64,000 nucleotides of DNA from Dietzia sp. JS16-p6b (GCF_003052165.1 NZ_CP024869.1:2886001-2950000), one strand, 5' to 3'; shown: positions 8,616 through 17,914, numbered from the stretch's first letter. The notes: generated by a model from the sequence alone, not told the origin. Program-made: numbers and translations.

Positions 8616-9743
8616 TCAGGCGGGTTCACTGACACGCCTCGGGCGCGTCACCCCTCGGCCATGGACGAGCGACTCCCCCACGGACTGCACGTACGGGTAC
8701 TCGTCGCCGAAGAGAAGCTGATCGGCCTTGGCCCGCCGGAAGTAGTGGTGCAGCGGATGCTCCCAGGTGAATCCGATTCCGCCGTGCACCTGGATCGCCT
8801 CCTCCGCTGCCGTCATTGCCGCTCGCGAGGCCAGCACGCGCGCCGCCGCGGCGCGGGAGGCCAGTTCTGTCCCTCCCGGCTCGGCAGTACCTGACTCGTC
8901 ACAACCCCGCTCGGCGCCACTCGACGCGTCGAGCACCGTGACCTCAGCCAGCTCGATGGCCACGAGGAGGTCGACGAGCTTGTGCTTGATCCCCTGGAAG
9001 GAGCCGATGGTCCGCCCGAACTGCTGACGCGTCCCGGCGTACTCCACCGCCATCTCCAGGCACCTCCGCGCGAGGCCCACCTGCTCGGCGGCCAGGGCGA
9101 TGAGGATGCGTGAGCGCACGTCCCCGAGACGCGACGCGACATCCGGTCCCGAGATGCGGCGCGCCGTCGCCCCGTCGAACTCGACGGTCGCGAGCTGGCG
9201 CGTGCCGTCCAGTTGCTCGCCGACCGACCGCCGTACGCCGGGCGCCGAACCCTCGACCAGGGCGAGTTCGGTGCCGTCGGGGCCGTGTGTGACGACGACG
9301 AGGAGTTCCGCGCTCTCCCCGTCCACGACCGCGTGCTGTACCCCCGTCAGGCTCAGTTCCCGCTCCGCCGCGACCTCGCCGCGGATGGCCGAGGTGACGA
9401 TCCCCGGCCCGCAGACCAGGGCGGCGGTCCGCGCGCCCGACACGATCCCGGGCAGGAGCTCGGCGCGCGTGTCCCGGTCAGCGGCGTCGAGCAGCGCGAG
9501 GCCGGCCATCACGACGGAGGAGAGGTAGGGCGCCGATCCCAGAGTGCGGCCGAGACCCGTCATGACCACGGTCAGGTCCCGGAACGTGCCGTCGGCGCCA
9601 CCCGTGGCCTCGGGGAACGGGATCTCGGTGAGCCCGAGCTCACGGATCGACGGCCACACGTCGTGCCCGGGCGCGATCCGCGACCACACATCGTCGAGCG
9701 TCTCGGCCAGGTCCTTCTGTTCTGTGCTGAGGTTGATGGGCAT
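8616..9743 (-). CDS. Acyl-CoA dehydrogenase, small-type subunit
   Basis: 375 residues. The C-terminal half has acyl-CoA dehydrogenase hallmarks: an RQQFGRTIGSFQGIKHKL segment (FAD and subunit contacts) and the IQVHGGIGFTWEHPLHHYFR motif. The N-terminal half is divergent and lacks an obvious catalytic glutamate. In mycolata such enzymes often pair with a second dehydrogenase to form an alpha2beta2 heterotetramer, as known for steroid side-chain FadE proteins. The partner is directly upstream, 9 bases away (9753-10979). The pair therefore probably oxidises one unusual acyl-CoA, with FAD passing electrons to ETF. Last gene of the operon. Confidence 0.85.
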   Translation of the reverse strand: MPINLSTEQKDLAETLDDVWSRIAPGHDVWPSIRELGLTEIPFPEATGGADGTFRDLTVVMTGLGRTLGSAPYLSSVVMAGLALLDAADRDTRAELLPGIVSGARTAALVCGPGIVTSAIRGEVAAERELSLTGVQHAVVDGESAELLVVVTHGPDGTELALVEGSAPGVRRSVGEQLDGTRQLATVEFDGATARRISGPDVASRLGDVRSRILIALAAEQVGLARRCLEMAVEYAGTRQQFGRTIGSFQGIKHKLVDLLVAIELAEVTVLDASSGAERGCDESGTAEPGGTELASRAAAARVLASRAAMTAAEEAIQVHGGIGFTWEHPLHHYFRRAKADQLLFGDEYPYVQSVGESLVHGRGVTRPRRVSEPA

Positions 9744-9752
9744 GTCCGCCTC

Positions 9753-10979
9753 CTACCGGGGCTCGCGCGGCAGTCCGAGCCCGCGCTCACCGATGATGTT
9801 TCGCTGGATCTCGTCCGAACCGCCGGCGATCCGATAACCCGGGGCGCCCAGCAGATGCTGGGTCCAGGCGAACGTGTCCGCCTCGCCGGTGTCGGCGAGA
9901 ATCCGGTGGCCGAGGAACGACGCCGCCGCGTCCCCCACCCGCTTGAGGTTCTGGGTCCACACCAGCTTTCCAATCGACCCCTCGACGCCCGGCACCGCGC
10001 CGGCCTGTTCCAGCTCGGCGTACCGGGCGACCAGCAAGGCCTGGGCGCGCTCGTAGAGGTGGGATTCCGCGATCCGTCCGCGGACCTCCGCCGCCCCGGT
10101 GAGGCCCAGCGAGGTCGCCAGCCGGATGAGGTCGGCCGTGTTGCCGCCGGCGTCGACGATCCCCGCGCTGGACTGACGCTCGAAGCCGAGGGTGGTGAGC
10201 GCGACCCGCCAACCGTCGCCCACCTCGCCCACCCGGAACTCGTCCGGCAGCACGACGTCGGTGAGGAACACCTCGTTGAACGTCGACCCGCCCGACATCT
10301 GACGGATCGGACGCACCTCGACGCCCTCGAGGTCCATGGGGACCATGAACGCCGTCATGCCCTTGTGCTTGGGTGCGGCCGGGTCCGACCGGGCGATGAG
10401 CAGACCCCACTCGGAGAACTGCGCGCCCGAGCTCCACACCTTCTGGCCGTTGACGCGCCAGCTCTCCCCGTCGCGGACGGCCCTCGTGGAGAGACCCGCG
10501 AGGTCCGATCCCGCACCCGGTTCCGAGAACAGCTGGCAGCACAACTCGTCCGTGCGGAGGAACGGGCGGATGAACCGCTCCTGCTGCCAGTCGCTGCCCA
10601 GCTCCAGGAGCGTCGGCGCCACCAGCTCGACCGTAACGAGGATGTTCTCGTGCCGCTCCGGGGTGAGGTACTCACGCTCCACGCCCGCGTAGATCCGCTC
10701 GTGGCTCGCGGTCAGACCCCGGCCTCCCCACTGCGGGGCCCACGTCATGGCGCCGAAGCCGGCGTCCACCCGCTCGGCCTGCCACGCGCGTCCCCCATCG
10801 ATCAACGCCCTCTCGTCCTCGTGGCCGAGGTTGTGGAAGATCGAGTACTTCGGGGCCTGCTCTGCCGCGTCCCGCCGGGGCAGGCGGGAGTCGAGCCAGG
10901 CGCGACTCGCGGCCTCGAACGCCCTCAGGTCCTCGGCGCCGTCCTGCCCTGTCTCCGCGGGGATCACTGTCGCCGTCAT
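9753..10979 (-). CDS. Acyl-CoA dehydrogenase, large-type subunit
   Basis: About 408 residues. Motifs typical of the family follow in order: QLFSEPGAGSDLAGL (substrate and FAD binding), VNGQKVWSSGAQFSEWG, the FNEVFLTDVVLP segment, and the C-terminal GAPGYRIAGGSDEIQRNIIGERGLG signature (shown in parts), which carries the FAD pyrophosphate contacts. The start at 10979 overlaps the enoyl-CoA hydratase stop by four bases (ATGA). The open frame extends far upstream to 11459, but only as a shadow of the hydratase. Best explained as the active partner of the downstream dehydrogenase in a heteromeric complex that introduces a 2,3-double bond into an acyl-CoA. Confidence 0.9.
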   Translation of the reverse strand: MTATVIPAETGQDGAEDLRAFEAASRAWLDSRLPRRDAAEQAPKYSIFHNLGHEDERALIDGGRAWQAERVDAGFGAMTWAPQWGGRGLTASHERIYAGVEREYLTPERHENILVTVELVAPTLLELGSDWQQERFIRPFLRTDELCCQLFSEPGAGSDLAGLSTRAVRDGESWRVNGQKVWSSGAQFSEWGLLIARSDPAAPKHKGMTAFMVPMDLEGVEVRPIRQMSGGSTFNEVFLTDVVLPDEFRVGEVGDGWRVALTTLGFERQSSAGIVDAGGNTADLIRLATSLGLTGAAEVRGRIAESHLYERAQALLVARYAELEQAGAVPGVEGSIGKLVWTQNLKRVGDAAASFLGHRILADTGEADTFAWTQHLLGAPGYRIAGGSDEIQRNIIGERGLGLPREPR

Positions 10980-11782
10980 GTGGTCACTCCCTTCATCGCC
11001 GCGAGCCGCTGCTCGACGGCGGCCGTGGAATCCGGATGCTCGGAGAGCCGGACGGTGTAGGACTGCTCGAGCTCGTACCCGCTCCGGATATCCATCCCCT
11101 CGCACCCGTTGAGCGACTGTTTGGCGAGCGTCAGGGCATACCTGCTCCTGCTCGCGATCACCTCGGCGCGCTCGAGCGCCCTGTCCCTCAGCTCGGCATG
11201 GGGCACGATCTCGATCGGCGCACCCCAGCTCCGGAACGTCGCGGCGTCCACGGCCTCGGCGGTGAAGAACATCCTGCGCATGGCCTGCTCGGGAAGCATC
11301 CGCGCGGTGAACCGGCCTCCGCCGAGGACCCCGACCTGCATCTCGGGCAGTCCGAAGGTCGCGCGGTCCGAGGCCACCACGAGGTCGGCACTGGCCGTCA
11401 GCCCCATCCCACTGCCCAGTGCCGGACCGTTGACCGCCGCGATCACCGGCAGCCTGCACTCCATCACGGCAAAGAAGGCGCGGCGGGCGTCACGCATGGC
11501 GGCATCGCCGTTCCCGCCGTCCATCGTCCGGAACTCGTTCAGGTCGTTGCCGGCGCAGAAGACCCTCCCACGGCCGGTGAGGATCACCGCGCGGTACGAC
11601 TCGTCATCGGAGAGCGCGTCAAAGGTCTCGGCGATCCTGCGGTAGGCGTGACCGTCGAGCGCGTTGACCTTGCCGCGCGCCAACTCGACCAGCGCGATGC
11701 CTTCGCGGACCTCGGTGACCGTCACCGGATCCGCGACCGCGGTCCTCGTCGTCGTCGTGATAGTCGGTGCCATCTCTCTCAC
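10976..11782 (-). CDS. Enoyl-CoA hydratase/isomerase family protein
   Basis: 268 residues, normal for the crotonase family. The oxyanion-hole segment FCAGNDLNEF and the GSGMGLTASADLVVASD helix are clear; the position usually holding the second catalytic glutamate reads FGLPEMQVGVLGGG, so one Glu is kept. It should hydrate or isomerise the 2-enoyl-CoA made by the adjoining dehydrogenases. The start is either GTG at 11782, overlapping the ligase stop (GTGA), or ATG at 11773 behind a GAGAG ribosome site; the latter is equally plausible. It lies in the middle of a four-gene catabolic operon. Confidence 0.87.
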   Translation of the reverse strand: MREMAPTITTTTRTAVADPVTVTEVREGIALVELARGKVNALDGHAYRRIAETFDALSDDESYRAVILTGRGRVFCAGNDLNEFRTMDGGNGDAAMRDARRAFFAVMECRLPVIAAVNGPALGSGMGLTASADLVVASDRATFGLPEMQVGVLGGGRFTARMLPEQAMRRMFFTAEAVDAATFRSWGAPIEIVPHAELRDRALERAEVIASRSRYALTLAKQSLNGCEGMDIRSGYELEQSYTVRLSEHPDSTAAVEQRLAAMKGVTT

Positions 11783-13452
11783 CTCTCGTGGACGGCCACG
11801 AGACTCGTGGCCGCCATCTGCTCGGGGGCGGTGGATCTGTCCCGCGTGAAGTCACGGAGAGCGAACTTCTGGATCTTCCCGCTGGCCGTCTTGGGCAGGG
11901 CGTCCACCACGAACACGCTCTCGGGGACCTTCTGCACGGCGACCCCCCGGTCCACGAGGAACTGCCGCACCTCCTCCAGCGACAGGTCGGCCCGGCCCCG
12001 GGTGACGACGAAGGCGCAGCCCCGCTCCCCCGTGACGGGATCCGGGCCGGCGACCACGGCGACCTCGACGACCAGCGGATGCTCGCTGAGCTGGTTCTCC
12101 ACGTCGTGTGTGCTGATCTTCTCGCCGGAGCGATTGATGATGTCCTTGATGCGCCCGACGATGTGGATGCCGCCGCGCTCGTCAACGCGGGCGAGGTCGC
12201 CGGTGCGGAAGAACCCGGCCTCGGTGAAGGCGTCGTGGTTGAGCGCGGCGTCGAGGTAGCCGAGGAAGGTGTCCGGGCCCCGCCACAGGACCTCGCCGAC
12301 CTGACCGGTCTCCACTGCTCGGCCGGCCTCATCGGCGACGACCACCTCCGTCGGCGCCAACACCCGGCCGTCCGAGTACTTGCGCAGCTCCGGGCCGTCC
12401 GCCAGGTTGGCCGAGGTCACCGAGGGCCCCTCGGTCGCGCCGTACATCCGGGTGATCGTCCCCAGCCGCTCGTCCGCCTCCGTGACGAGCGCATCCGGGA
12501 TGTCCGCTCCCCCACAGATGATGTAGCGGATCGACGGCGTCTCGAGGCCGGAGTCCCGCGCGGCGTCCAGCAGCCCGCGAAGGAACGGGGTCGCGAAGAT
12601 CATGAAGCTCGCCCGCTCGGTCCGGATCTGCCGCAGGGCCTTCTGGGAGTCCCACACATCCTGGAGGACCACCGGCGCACCGAGCAGGAACGGGAGCGTC
12701 AGGGCGCAGTTCACGCCGGTGATGTGGGTGACCGGCGAGGGGTTGAAGATGACGTCCTGAGCGGTGAGCCCGAACGTGTCGATCATCGACCGGTTCTCGA
12801 AGACCAGCGTGTTGTGGCTGTGCAGCGCACCCTTGGGGTCGGCGGTGGTGCCCGAGGTGTAGAGCAGGAGGCAGACGTCGTCCGGGTCGGGTGACGGCAG
12901 GGCGTGCACCCGGTCCACCTGATCATCCGTGACCGAGTCGAGCAGGGAGGCCAGCGTCTCGACGCCCTCGCGCCGGTCGGAATCGGTGGTGATGACAAGC
13001 TCGAGATCGGGCAGGTCCGGGGCGAGCCCCCGATACATCTCCGCGTAGTCGAACCCCCGGTGGACGCCCGGGATGATCGCCACCCTCGACCGCGCCTGCG
13101 TGGCGATGAACGCCACCTCGCGCTCGCGGTAGATCGGGACGATCGGGTTCACCACCGCGCCGATCCGGTGCAGCGCGTGGTAGACGACCACCGCCTCGGC
13201 GCAGTTGGGGAGTTGGAAGGAGACCACGTCTCCCGACCGCACCCCGCGCTCGATGAGCGCTGCGGCCAGGCGCATCGCGTCCCGGTAGACCTCGGAGAAC
13301 GACACCCGTCGGTCGCCGTCCACCACCGCGGTGCGCTCGCCCCAGAGGCGGGCCGCACGGTCCAGGTAGTGGTCCAGTGGCCGGTCCTGCCAGTGGCCCG
13401 CCGCGCGGAACGCGGCCACGCTGCGGTCGTCGGGCAATCGGGTGGGTCGCAT
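11779..13452 (-). CDS. Acyl-CoA ligase (AMP-forming, cyclohexanecarboxylate-CoA ligase-like)
   Basis: About 557 residues, ANL superfamily. The ATP-binding loop LLYTSGTTADPKGA, the MYGATEGP adenine-binding motif, the FFRTGDLARVDERG hinge region and the C-terminal catalytic lysine context PKTASGKIQKF are all present. It activates a carboxylic acid through an acyl-adenylate to an acyl-CoA, and so supplies the dehydrogenases and hydratase downstream. The ATG at 13452 has a strong GGAGGAG ribosome site six bases upstream. First gene of the operon; the substrate is unknown, and the divergent MHS transporter probably imports it. Confidence 0.9.
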   Translation of the reverse strand: MRPTRLPDDRSVAAFRAAGHWQDRPLDHYLDRAARLWGERTAVVDGDRRVSFSEVYRDAMRLAAALIERGVRSGDVVSFQLPNCAEAVVVYHALHRIGAVVNPIVPIYREREVAFIATQARSRVAIIPGVHRGFDYAEMYRGLAPDLPDLELVITTDSDRREGVETLASLLDSVTDDQVDRVHALPSPDPDDVCLLLYTSGTTADPKGALHSHNTLVFENRSMIDTFGLTAQDVIFNPSPVTHITGVNCALTLPFLLGAPVVLQDVWDSQKALRQIRTERASFMIFATPFLRGLLDAARDSGLETPSIRYIICGGADIPDALVTEADERLGTITRMYGATEGPSVTSANLADGPELRKYSDGRVLAPTEVVVADEAGRAVETGQVGEVLWRGPDTFLGYLDAALNHDAFTEAGFFRTGDLARVDERGGIHIVGRIKDIINRSGEKISTHDVENQLSEHPLVVEVAVVAGPDPVTGERGCAFVVTRGRADLSLEEVRQFLVDRGVAVQKVPESVFVVDALPKTASGKIQKFALRDFTRDRSTAPEQMAATSLVAVHER

Positions 13453-13582
13453 ATCTCCTCCTTCGCGAAATGCTTGCCGAATCGGATCGTGTCCCTCTAC
13501 AGTAACCCACGTCTCCCTAAATATGCACATGTTTTGCCAGGCGACGACTCCCCCAATCCCCCTCACCGAGAAGGTGATTCAC

Positions 13583-14902
13583 TTGACACAAGCTCAACCC
13601 ACGAAGCGACGGTCCGTTGCGGCCGCAGGTATCGGAACCGTGGTCGAGTACTACGACCTGACCGTCTACGCCTACCTCGCCGTCGTCGTCAGCCCGCTGT
13701 TCTTCCCGAGCGACGACCCCACCGCGTCCCTTCTCGCCAGCCTGGCCGTGTTCGCCTCGGCCTACCTCATGCGACCGATCGGCGGACTGTTCTTCGGGCG
13801 CCTGGGCGACCGCTACGGCCGCAAGCGCGCCCTGCTCGTCTCCGTGATCCTCATGGGGGTCGCCACTCTGATCATGGCGTTCCTCCCCACCTACGCGGCG
13901 GTCGGCGTCCTCGCCCCGACCTTGCTCGTCATCGCCCGTCTGGCCCAGGGATTCTCCGCAGGTGGAGAGCTCGGCGGGGCGCTGACCTACGTCTACGAGA
14001 TCGTCGGGCCCCGGCGTCGCGGACTGGGCGGATCCATCGTCGCGCTCGGCTCCAACACCGGCTTCGCCCTTGCCGCGATCGTCGTGGCCACCACCTCTGC
14101 CCTCACCTCCGATGTCCAGATGACGAGCTGGGGCTGGCGGATCCCCTTCATCGCCGGACTGCCCCTGCTCCTGCTGTGCCTCTGGCTCCGGTCGCGCATC
14201 GAGGACACCCCCGAGTTCGAGGAGGCCGCCGCCTCCGCCGATCTGGCCAAGTCCCCGTTCAAGGAACTCCTCGCCAGCCAGCCGTTCCAGGTCCTGCAGG
14301 TCTTCGGTCTGGGCATCGCCCAGAACGCCACCGGCTACATGGTGCTCACCTACATCGGCATCCACCTCGTCCGCGAGGGCGGATACAGCCAGACCGCGGT
14401 CACGTGGACCGCTGCCGGCGTGATCGTGTTCGTGGCCTCCCTCATGCCGATCGCAGGCCTCCTCGTCGACCGCTTCGGCAGCCGCACCATGCTCACCATC
14501 GGCCTGCTGTGGGCGGCCGTGTTCGCCTACCCCGCGATGTCGTTGATGACCGGGCACGGGCTCGGCGTCGCCGGACTGGCATTCGCCTTCTTCGCCGTGT
14601 GCACCCCGCTCATCCAGGTCAGCACGGCCCCCGTGTTCCCCGAGCTGTTCGACTCACGGGTGCGCCTCACCGGCGTGGCGCTGGGCTTCAACCTCGCGAC
14701 CGTGGTGGCCGGTGGAACCGCGGCGTACATCGCGACCTGGCTCATCGACCGGACCGGCGACCCCCTGTCACCCGCCTACTTCCTCATCGGAGCGAGCATC
14801 ATCGGCGGACTGACCCTCCTCACGATCCGAGGGGCGCTGTACAAGGCGTCCGACCTCCCCGAGGTCGACGAGGAGCGCCCCGAGATGGCACCGGTCCACT
14901 AG
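13583..14902 (+). CDS. MHS-family major facilitator transporter
   Basis: About 439 residues and twelve membrane segments. Signatures of the metabolite:H+ symporter group (ProP, KgtP, ShiA) are present: GTVVEYYDLTVYA in helix 1, the FGRLGDRYGRKRALL loop after helix 2, and RLAQGFSAGGELGGA in helix 4. These carriers bring in organic acids or betaines with protons. I prefer the TTG at 13583, which has a GAGAAGG ribosome site; ATG at 13523 or 13529 are alternatives with a longer tail. Divergently transcribed from the acyl-CoA ligase operon, it probably imports that pathway's carboxylate substrate. Confidence 0.8.
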   Translation: MTQAQPTKRRSVAAAGIGTVVEYYDLTVYAYLAVVVSPLFFPSDDPTASLLASLAVFASAYLMRPIGGLFFGRLGDRYGRKRALLVSVILMGVATLIMAFLPTYAAVGVLAPTLLVIARLAQGFSAGGELGGALTYVYEIVGPRRRGLGGSIVALGSNTGFALAAIVVATTSALTSDVQMTSWGWRIPFIAGLPLLLLCLWLRSRIEDTPEFEEAAASADLAKSPFKELLASQPFQVLQVFGLGIAQNATGYMVLTYIGIHLVREGGYSQTAVTWTAAGVIVFVASLMPIAGLLVDRFGSRTMLTIGLLWAAVFAYPAMSLMTGHGLGVAGLAFAFFAVCTPLIQVSTAPVFPELFDSRVRLTGVALGFNLATVVAGGTAAYIATWLIDRTGDPLSPAYFLIGASIIGGLTLLTIRGALYKASDLPEVDEERPEMAPVH

Positions 14903-14941
14903 CGCCATCAGCACTCCGCGCGCCCGATACGCTGGAGAGCG

Positions 14942-15688
14942 ATGAGCCCCAGAGGATCCGACACCCCCCACCCGCGCGGGCGCAAGCTGTCCGCGCGGGT
15001 GGGCAACCTCATCGCCGAGAAGATCTTCTCCGGCGGCCTCGTGGAGGGGCATCGTCTCCCCACCGAGAAGGAAATGGTCGAGGAGTACGACGTCGGGCGT
15101 ACCACTGTCCGGGAGGCACTCCGGCTGCTCGAGAGCCGCGACCTGGTGACGGTCAAAGCCGGCATCGGTGGCGGCCCCATCGCCACGATTCCGCAGCTCG
15201 AGTCGCTGGGCCAGACGATGAAGCTGTTCTTCCAGATCAACGGCGCGACCATCAGCGACGTGATCGACGTCCGGCTCATGCTCGAGCCGATCGTCGCGCG
15301 CGCCGCCGCCGCGACCGTCACCGACCACCAGATCGACGTCATGCAGGGTGCTCTCGACCGGATCCTCGAAGACCCTCACGACCACGACGCTTTCCAACTC
15401 AACAATGCGCTCTTCCAACGCACGGTCTACGACGCGGTCGGCAACCCCGCACTGAAGATCGTCATGGAGACCCTGTGGCTCCTCGTCCGCGACGCCGAGC
15501 CGAGCGAGCACCCCCTCGCCACCAGGCTGGAGGCGGCCGAACTCCAGTCCGACCTGCTCCACGCGATGCGCCGCCGCGACCCGGACGCGGCCGAAGCCGC
15601 CATGCAGGTGTTCGTCGAGCGCTCCGCCCGGTACTACCGCCGCTACTTGGCCGACGTGATCTCCCAGCCCGTGAAGTGGGAGCTCTAG
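14942..15688 (+). CDS. FadR-type GntR transcriptional regulator
   Basis: 248 residues. The N-terminal winged helix is typical (LPTEKEMVEEYDVGRTTVRE, with recognition helix TTVREALRLL). The C-terminal all-helical FCD domain has the Asp/His metal and ligand residues in the region of RLMLEPIVARAA and the final helices. Such regulators generally repress an adjacent catabolic operon until an acyl or carboxylate ligand binds. It sits 39 bases after the MHS transporter on the same strand and likely controls both that gene and the divergent acyl-CoA operon. The ATG has a GGAGAG site just upstream. Confidence 0.87.
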   Translation: MSPRGSDTPHPRGRKLSARVGNLIAEKIFSGGLVEGHRLPTEKEMVEEYDVGRTTVREALRLLESRDLVTVKAGIGGGPIATIPQLESLGQTMKLFFQINGATISDVIDVRLMLEPIVARAAAATVTDHQIDVMQGALDRILEDPHDHDAFQLNNALFQRTVYDAVGNPALKIVMETLWLLVRDAEPSEHPLATRLEAAELQSDLLHAMRRRDPDAAEAAMQVFVERSARYYRRYLADVISQPVKWEL

Positions 15689-15703
15689 AGGCGGTGATTG
15701 GCG

Positions 15704-16723
15704 CTACGCGCTCTTCTTGGCCGGCGCCTTCTTCGCAGTGCTCTTCCTGGCCGAGGAACTCTTTGAGGTCGACTTCTTAGCGGGCTCCTTCTTGGCAGTC
15801 GACTTCTTAGCCGCTGCCTTCTTGGCGGGAGCCTTCTTGGTTGCCGTCTTCTTGGCCGAGCTCGAGTTGCTCTTCTTTGCGGACGACTTCTTCCCCGAGC
15901 CGGAATCCTCGTCGTCGTCGGACTCGTCGTCCGCCTCGCCCCCGCGATCCTTCACGCTCGCGCGCAGGGCGGCGAGCAGGTCGGCAACCTCGTCGTCGCC
16001 GTCGTCGTCGCTAGCCTCCTCGCGCTCCTCCACGGTGAACGCCTCCCCGCCGGCGGCCTTGGCCTCGATGAGCTCCTTGAGCTGATTCTGGTAGTCGTCC
16101 TCGTACTTCTCGGGCTCGAAATCCGCGGCCATGGTCTCGATCAGCGAGGCCGCCATCTTGACCTCCTGCGGCCGGACCTTGGCCTCTTTGTCCAGGCCCT
16201 CCAGGATCGCCGGGCGGATCTCATCCGGCCACAGCAGCGTCTGGAGCATCAGCACGTCCTTGTACACCCGCAGCGCACACAACCGGGTGCGGTTGCGCAG
16301 CGTGAACGTGCAGATCGCCAACCGGTCCGTGGACTCCAGCGCCTCTCGCATCAACACATACGCCCGGTTGGAGCGTGACGCCGGCTCCAGGAAGTAGGCG
16401 TTGTCAAAGGCCACCGGATCCACCTGATCGGCCGGGACGAACTCCGTCACCTCGATCTCGTGGTTCTGTTCCACCGGCAGCGACGCCAACTCATCTTTGG
16501 TGAGGATCACCGTCTCGCCGTCGTCGGACTCGTACGCCTTGGCGATGTCGGAGTACTCGACCTCCTCGCCGTTGTCGTCCCGCACCCGCTTGTAGCGGAT
16601 CCGCACCCCGTCCTTCTTGTCCACCTGCCGCGCGCGCAGATCGTGGTCCTCGGTCGCCGAATACACCTTGACCGGCACGTTCACCAGACCAAAGGAGACC
16701 TCGCCCTTCCAGATGGATCGCAT
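15704..16723 (-). CDS. ku: Non-homologous end joining protein Ku
   Basis: 339 residues. The Ku core (about residues 1-255) starts with SIWKGEVSFGLVNVPVKVY and contains the FVPADQVDPV region of the DNA-encircling ring. Bacterial Ku forms a homodimeric ring on broken ends and recruits LigD, which lies at 26584-29301. The C-terminal 75 residues are a long basic tail of alternating Ala-Lys-Lys repeats after an acidic Asp/Glu/Ser stretch. Lysine-rich tails are known in mycobacterial Ku, where they bind DNA, but the acidic spacer followed by about ten AKK-type repeats is longer than the usual core-only form. Convergent with the GntR gene, 15 bases apart. Confidence 0.96.
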   Translation of the reverse strand: MRSIWKGEVSFGLVNVPVKVYSATEDHDLRARQVDKKDGVRIRYKRVRDDNGEEVEYSDIAKAYESDDGETVILTKDELASLPVEQNHEIEVTEFVPADQVDPVAFDNAYFLEPASRSNRAYVLMREALESTDRLAICTFTLRNRTRLCALRVYKDVLMLQTLLWPDEIRPAILEGLDKEAKVRPQEVKMAASLIETMAADFEPEKYEDDYQNQLKELIEAKAAGGEAFTVEEREEASDDDGDDEVADLLAALRASVKDRGGEADDESDDDEDSGSGKKSSAKKSNSSSAKKTATKKAPAKKAAAKKSTAKKEPAKKSTSKSSSARKSTAKKAPAKKSA

Positions 16724-16798
16724 GGGGAGAGTATGCGCCAGAACGGGGCCCGGGGCAGCCGGACCAGGCGCCCCGGCTCGCGCCCACGCCCGCCTGCA

Positions 16799-17578
16799 AT
16801 GCTGTTCCCCATGCCCGTCGACGTCGCTCCGCTCCTGCTGATCGTCGCGGCGGCGGCCGTCATCCTGGGCACGGTCCTGCAGCGGGTCAGCGGGATGGGC
16901 GTCGGGCTGGTGGTGGCGCCCACCCTCGCGCTGCTCCTCGGGCCCGTCGCCGGGGTGCTGCTGACCAACCTCACCACCACCGTCTCCGCCGTGCTCATCG
17001 GCATCACGCTGCGCCGAGACATCGACTGGCAGCGGTACATCCGCCTCGCGCCCCTGATCGTCGTGGGGTCCGTCCCCGGCGCGCTCCTGGTGGGCGCCGC
17101 CGACCGCAGCTCGCTCGAGGTGATCATCGGGGCCGCCCTGATAGGCACGCTGCTGATGACAGCCCTTGTCCGCATCCCGCCGGTGAGCGGCGCCGTCCCG
17201 GCCGCGATGGCCGGCACCGCCGGGGGATTCCTCAACACCGCCGTGGGCGTGGCCGCGCCCGCGATGCTCGTCTACGCGCAGGCGACCAACTGGCAGCAGC
17301 GCTCCTTTGCCGCGACCCTGCAGCCGATCTTCTTCACCATGGGTTTGACCTCGGTCATCACCAAGGTGGGCCTGGGCGCCGCGCCGATCTCCGGACTGCC
17401 GCCGCTGCCGGTGATCGGGCTCGTGGTGGCCATGGTGCCGATCGGCCTGCTCATCGGCGGACTCGTCGCGCGGCGGGTCACCTCGGAGGCCGGTCGCAAG
17501 GTCGCCGTGGTGGTGGTGACCGCCGGCGCCCTGATGCTGCTCGCGCGCGGGGTCGGGGGCATGGCCGGGGTCTTCTAG
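16799..17578 (+). CDS. TauE/SafE-family membrane transporter
   Basis: About 259 residues with seven or eight membrane segments and the internal duplication typical of this family (VGLVVAPTLALLLGPVAGVLL near the start; GTAGGFLNTAVGVAAPAML in the middle). The family contains putative exporters of sulfite or sulfonates and other anions; substrate cannot be read from the sequence. Either ATG at 16799 or 16811 may be the start; no good ribosome site distinguishes them. Divergent from ku, convergent with the AtuA-associated gene. Confidence 0.75.
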   Translation: MLFPMPVDVAPLLLIVAAAAVILGTVLQRVSGMGVGLVVAPTLALLLGPVAGVLLTNLTTTVSAVLIGITLRRDIDWQRYIRLAPLIVVGSVPGALLVGAADRSSLEVIIGAALIGTLLMTALVRIPPVSGAVPAAMAGTAGGFLNTAVGVAAPAMLVYAQATNWQQRSFAATLQPIFFTMGLTSVITKVGLGAAPISGLPPLPVIGLVVAMVPIGLLIGGLVARRVTSEAGRKVAVVVVTAGALMLLARGVGGMAGVF

Positions 17579-17587
17579 GCGGGCCTA

Positions 17588-17914
17588 CTAGGCGGGCCCG
17601 TCCAGCCGGTAGCCCAGCAAGTGATAACTCAGCGCCTTGCCGTGGCCGTCGAGCACCGGCGACCCGGTCACCCCGCCCCCCAGCGCGCCGGGCAGGACGA
17701 ACACCAGAGCACGCAGCCCGGGCAGCAGCCGCCGCACCACGGGCCCGGTGAGGTCCAGCGCGTAGTGGGCGGCCACGGCCTCCGCGGTCAAGGCGCCCGC
17801 GAGCAGGTCGTACGCAGCCTGATCCCGGGCCAGGACGTCGAGGATCAGGGTGTCCCCCTTGTCCCCGGTGCGGACGTCGGCGTAGCTGTCGACGGTGCTC
17901 ATTACGCCGCTCAT
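17588..17914 (-). CDS. AtuA-associated ferredoxin-fold protein
   Basis: 108 residues. It matches the small domain that follows AtuA-type proteins (DUF1446), beginning with a conserved ADVRTGDKGDTLILDV segment. It is fused to AtuA in some organisms and separate here. Its ATG overlaps the stop of the AtuA-like gene by one base (TGATG), strong evidence for co-translation. No cysteine cluster for an iron-sulfur centre is present; ferredoxin-like refers only to the fold. Last gene of the CitMHS-AtuA operon. Confidence 0.78.
   Translation of the reverse strand: MSGVMSTVDSYADVRTGDKGDTLILDVLARDQAAYDLLAGALTAEAVAAHYALDLTGPVVRRLLPGLRALVFVLPGALGGGVTGSPVLDGHGKALSYHLLGYRLDGPA

Noticed and set aside
9213-11060. 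A 615-codon open frame on the plus strand
   Set aside because: Antisense to the two acyl-CoA dehydrogenases, low-complexity Arg/Gly/Pro composition, no ribosome site.
10979-11459. Upstream extension of the large acyl-CoA dehydrogenase frame
   Set aside because: The added 160 residues are a shifted translation of the enoyl-CoA hydratase; the ATGA overlap at 10976-10979 gives the true start.
12904-15780. A 958-codon open frame on the plus strand
   Set aside because: It lies antisense to the acyl-CoA ligase and out of frame with the MHS transporter and GntR genes. It is Arg/Pro/His-rich as expected for a shadow frame in GC-rich DNA and has no domain.
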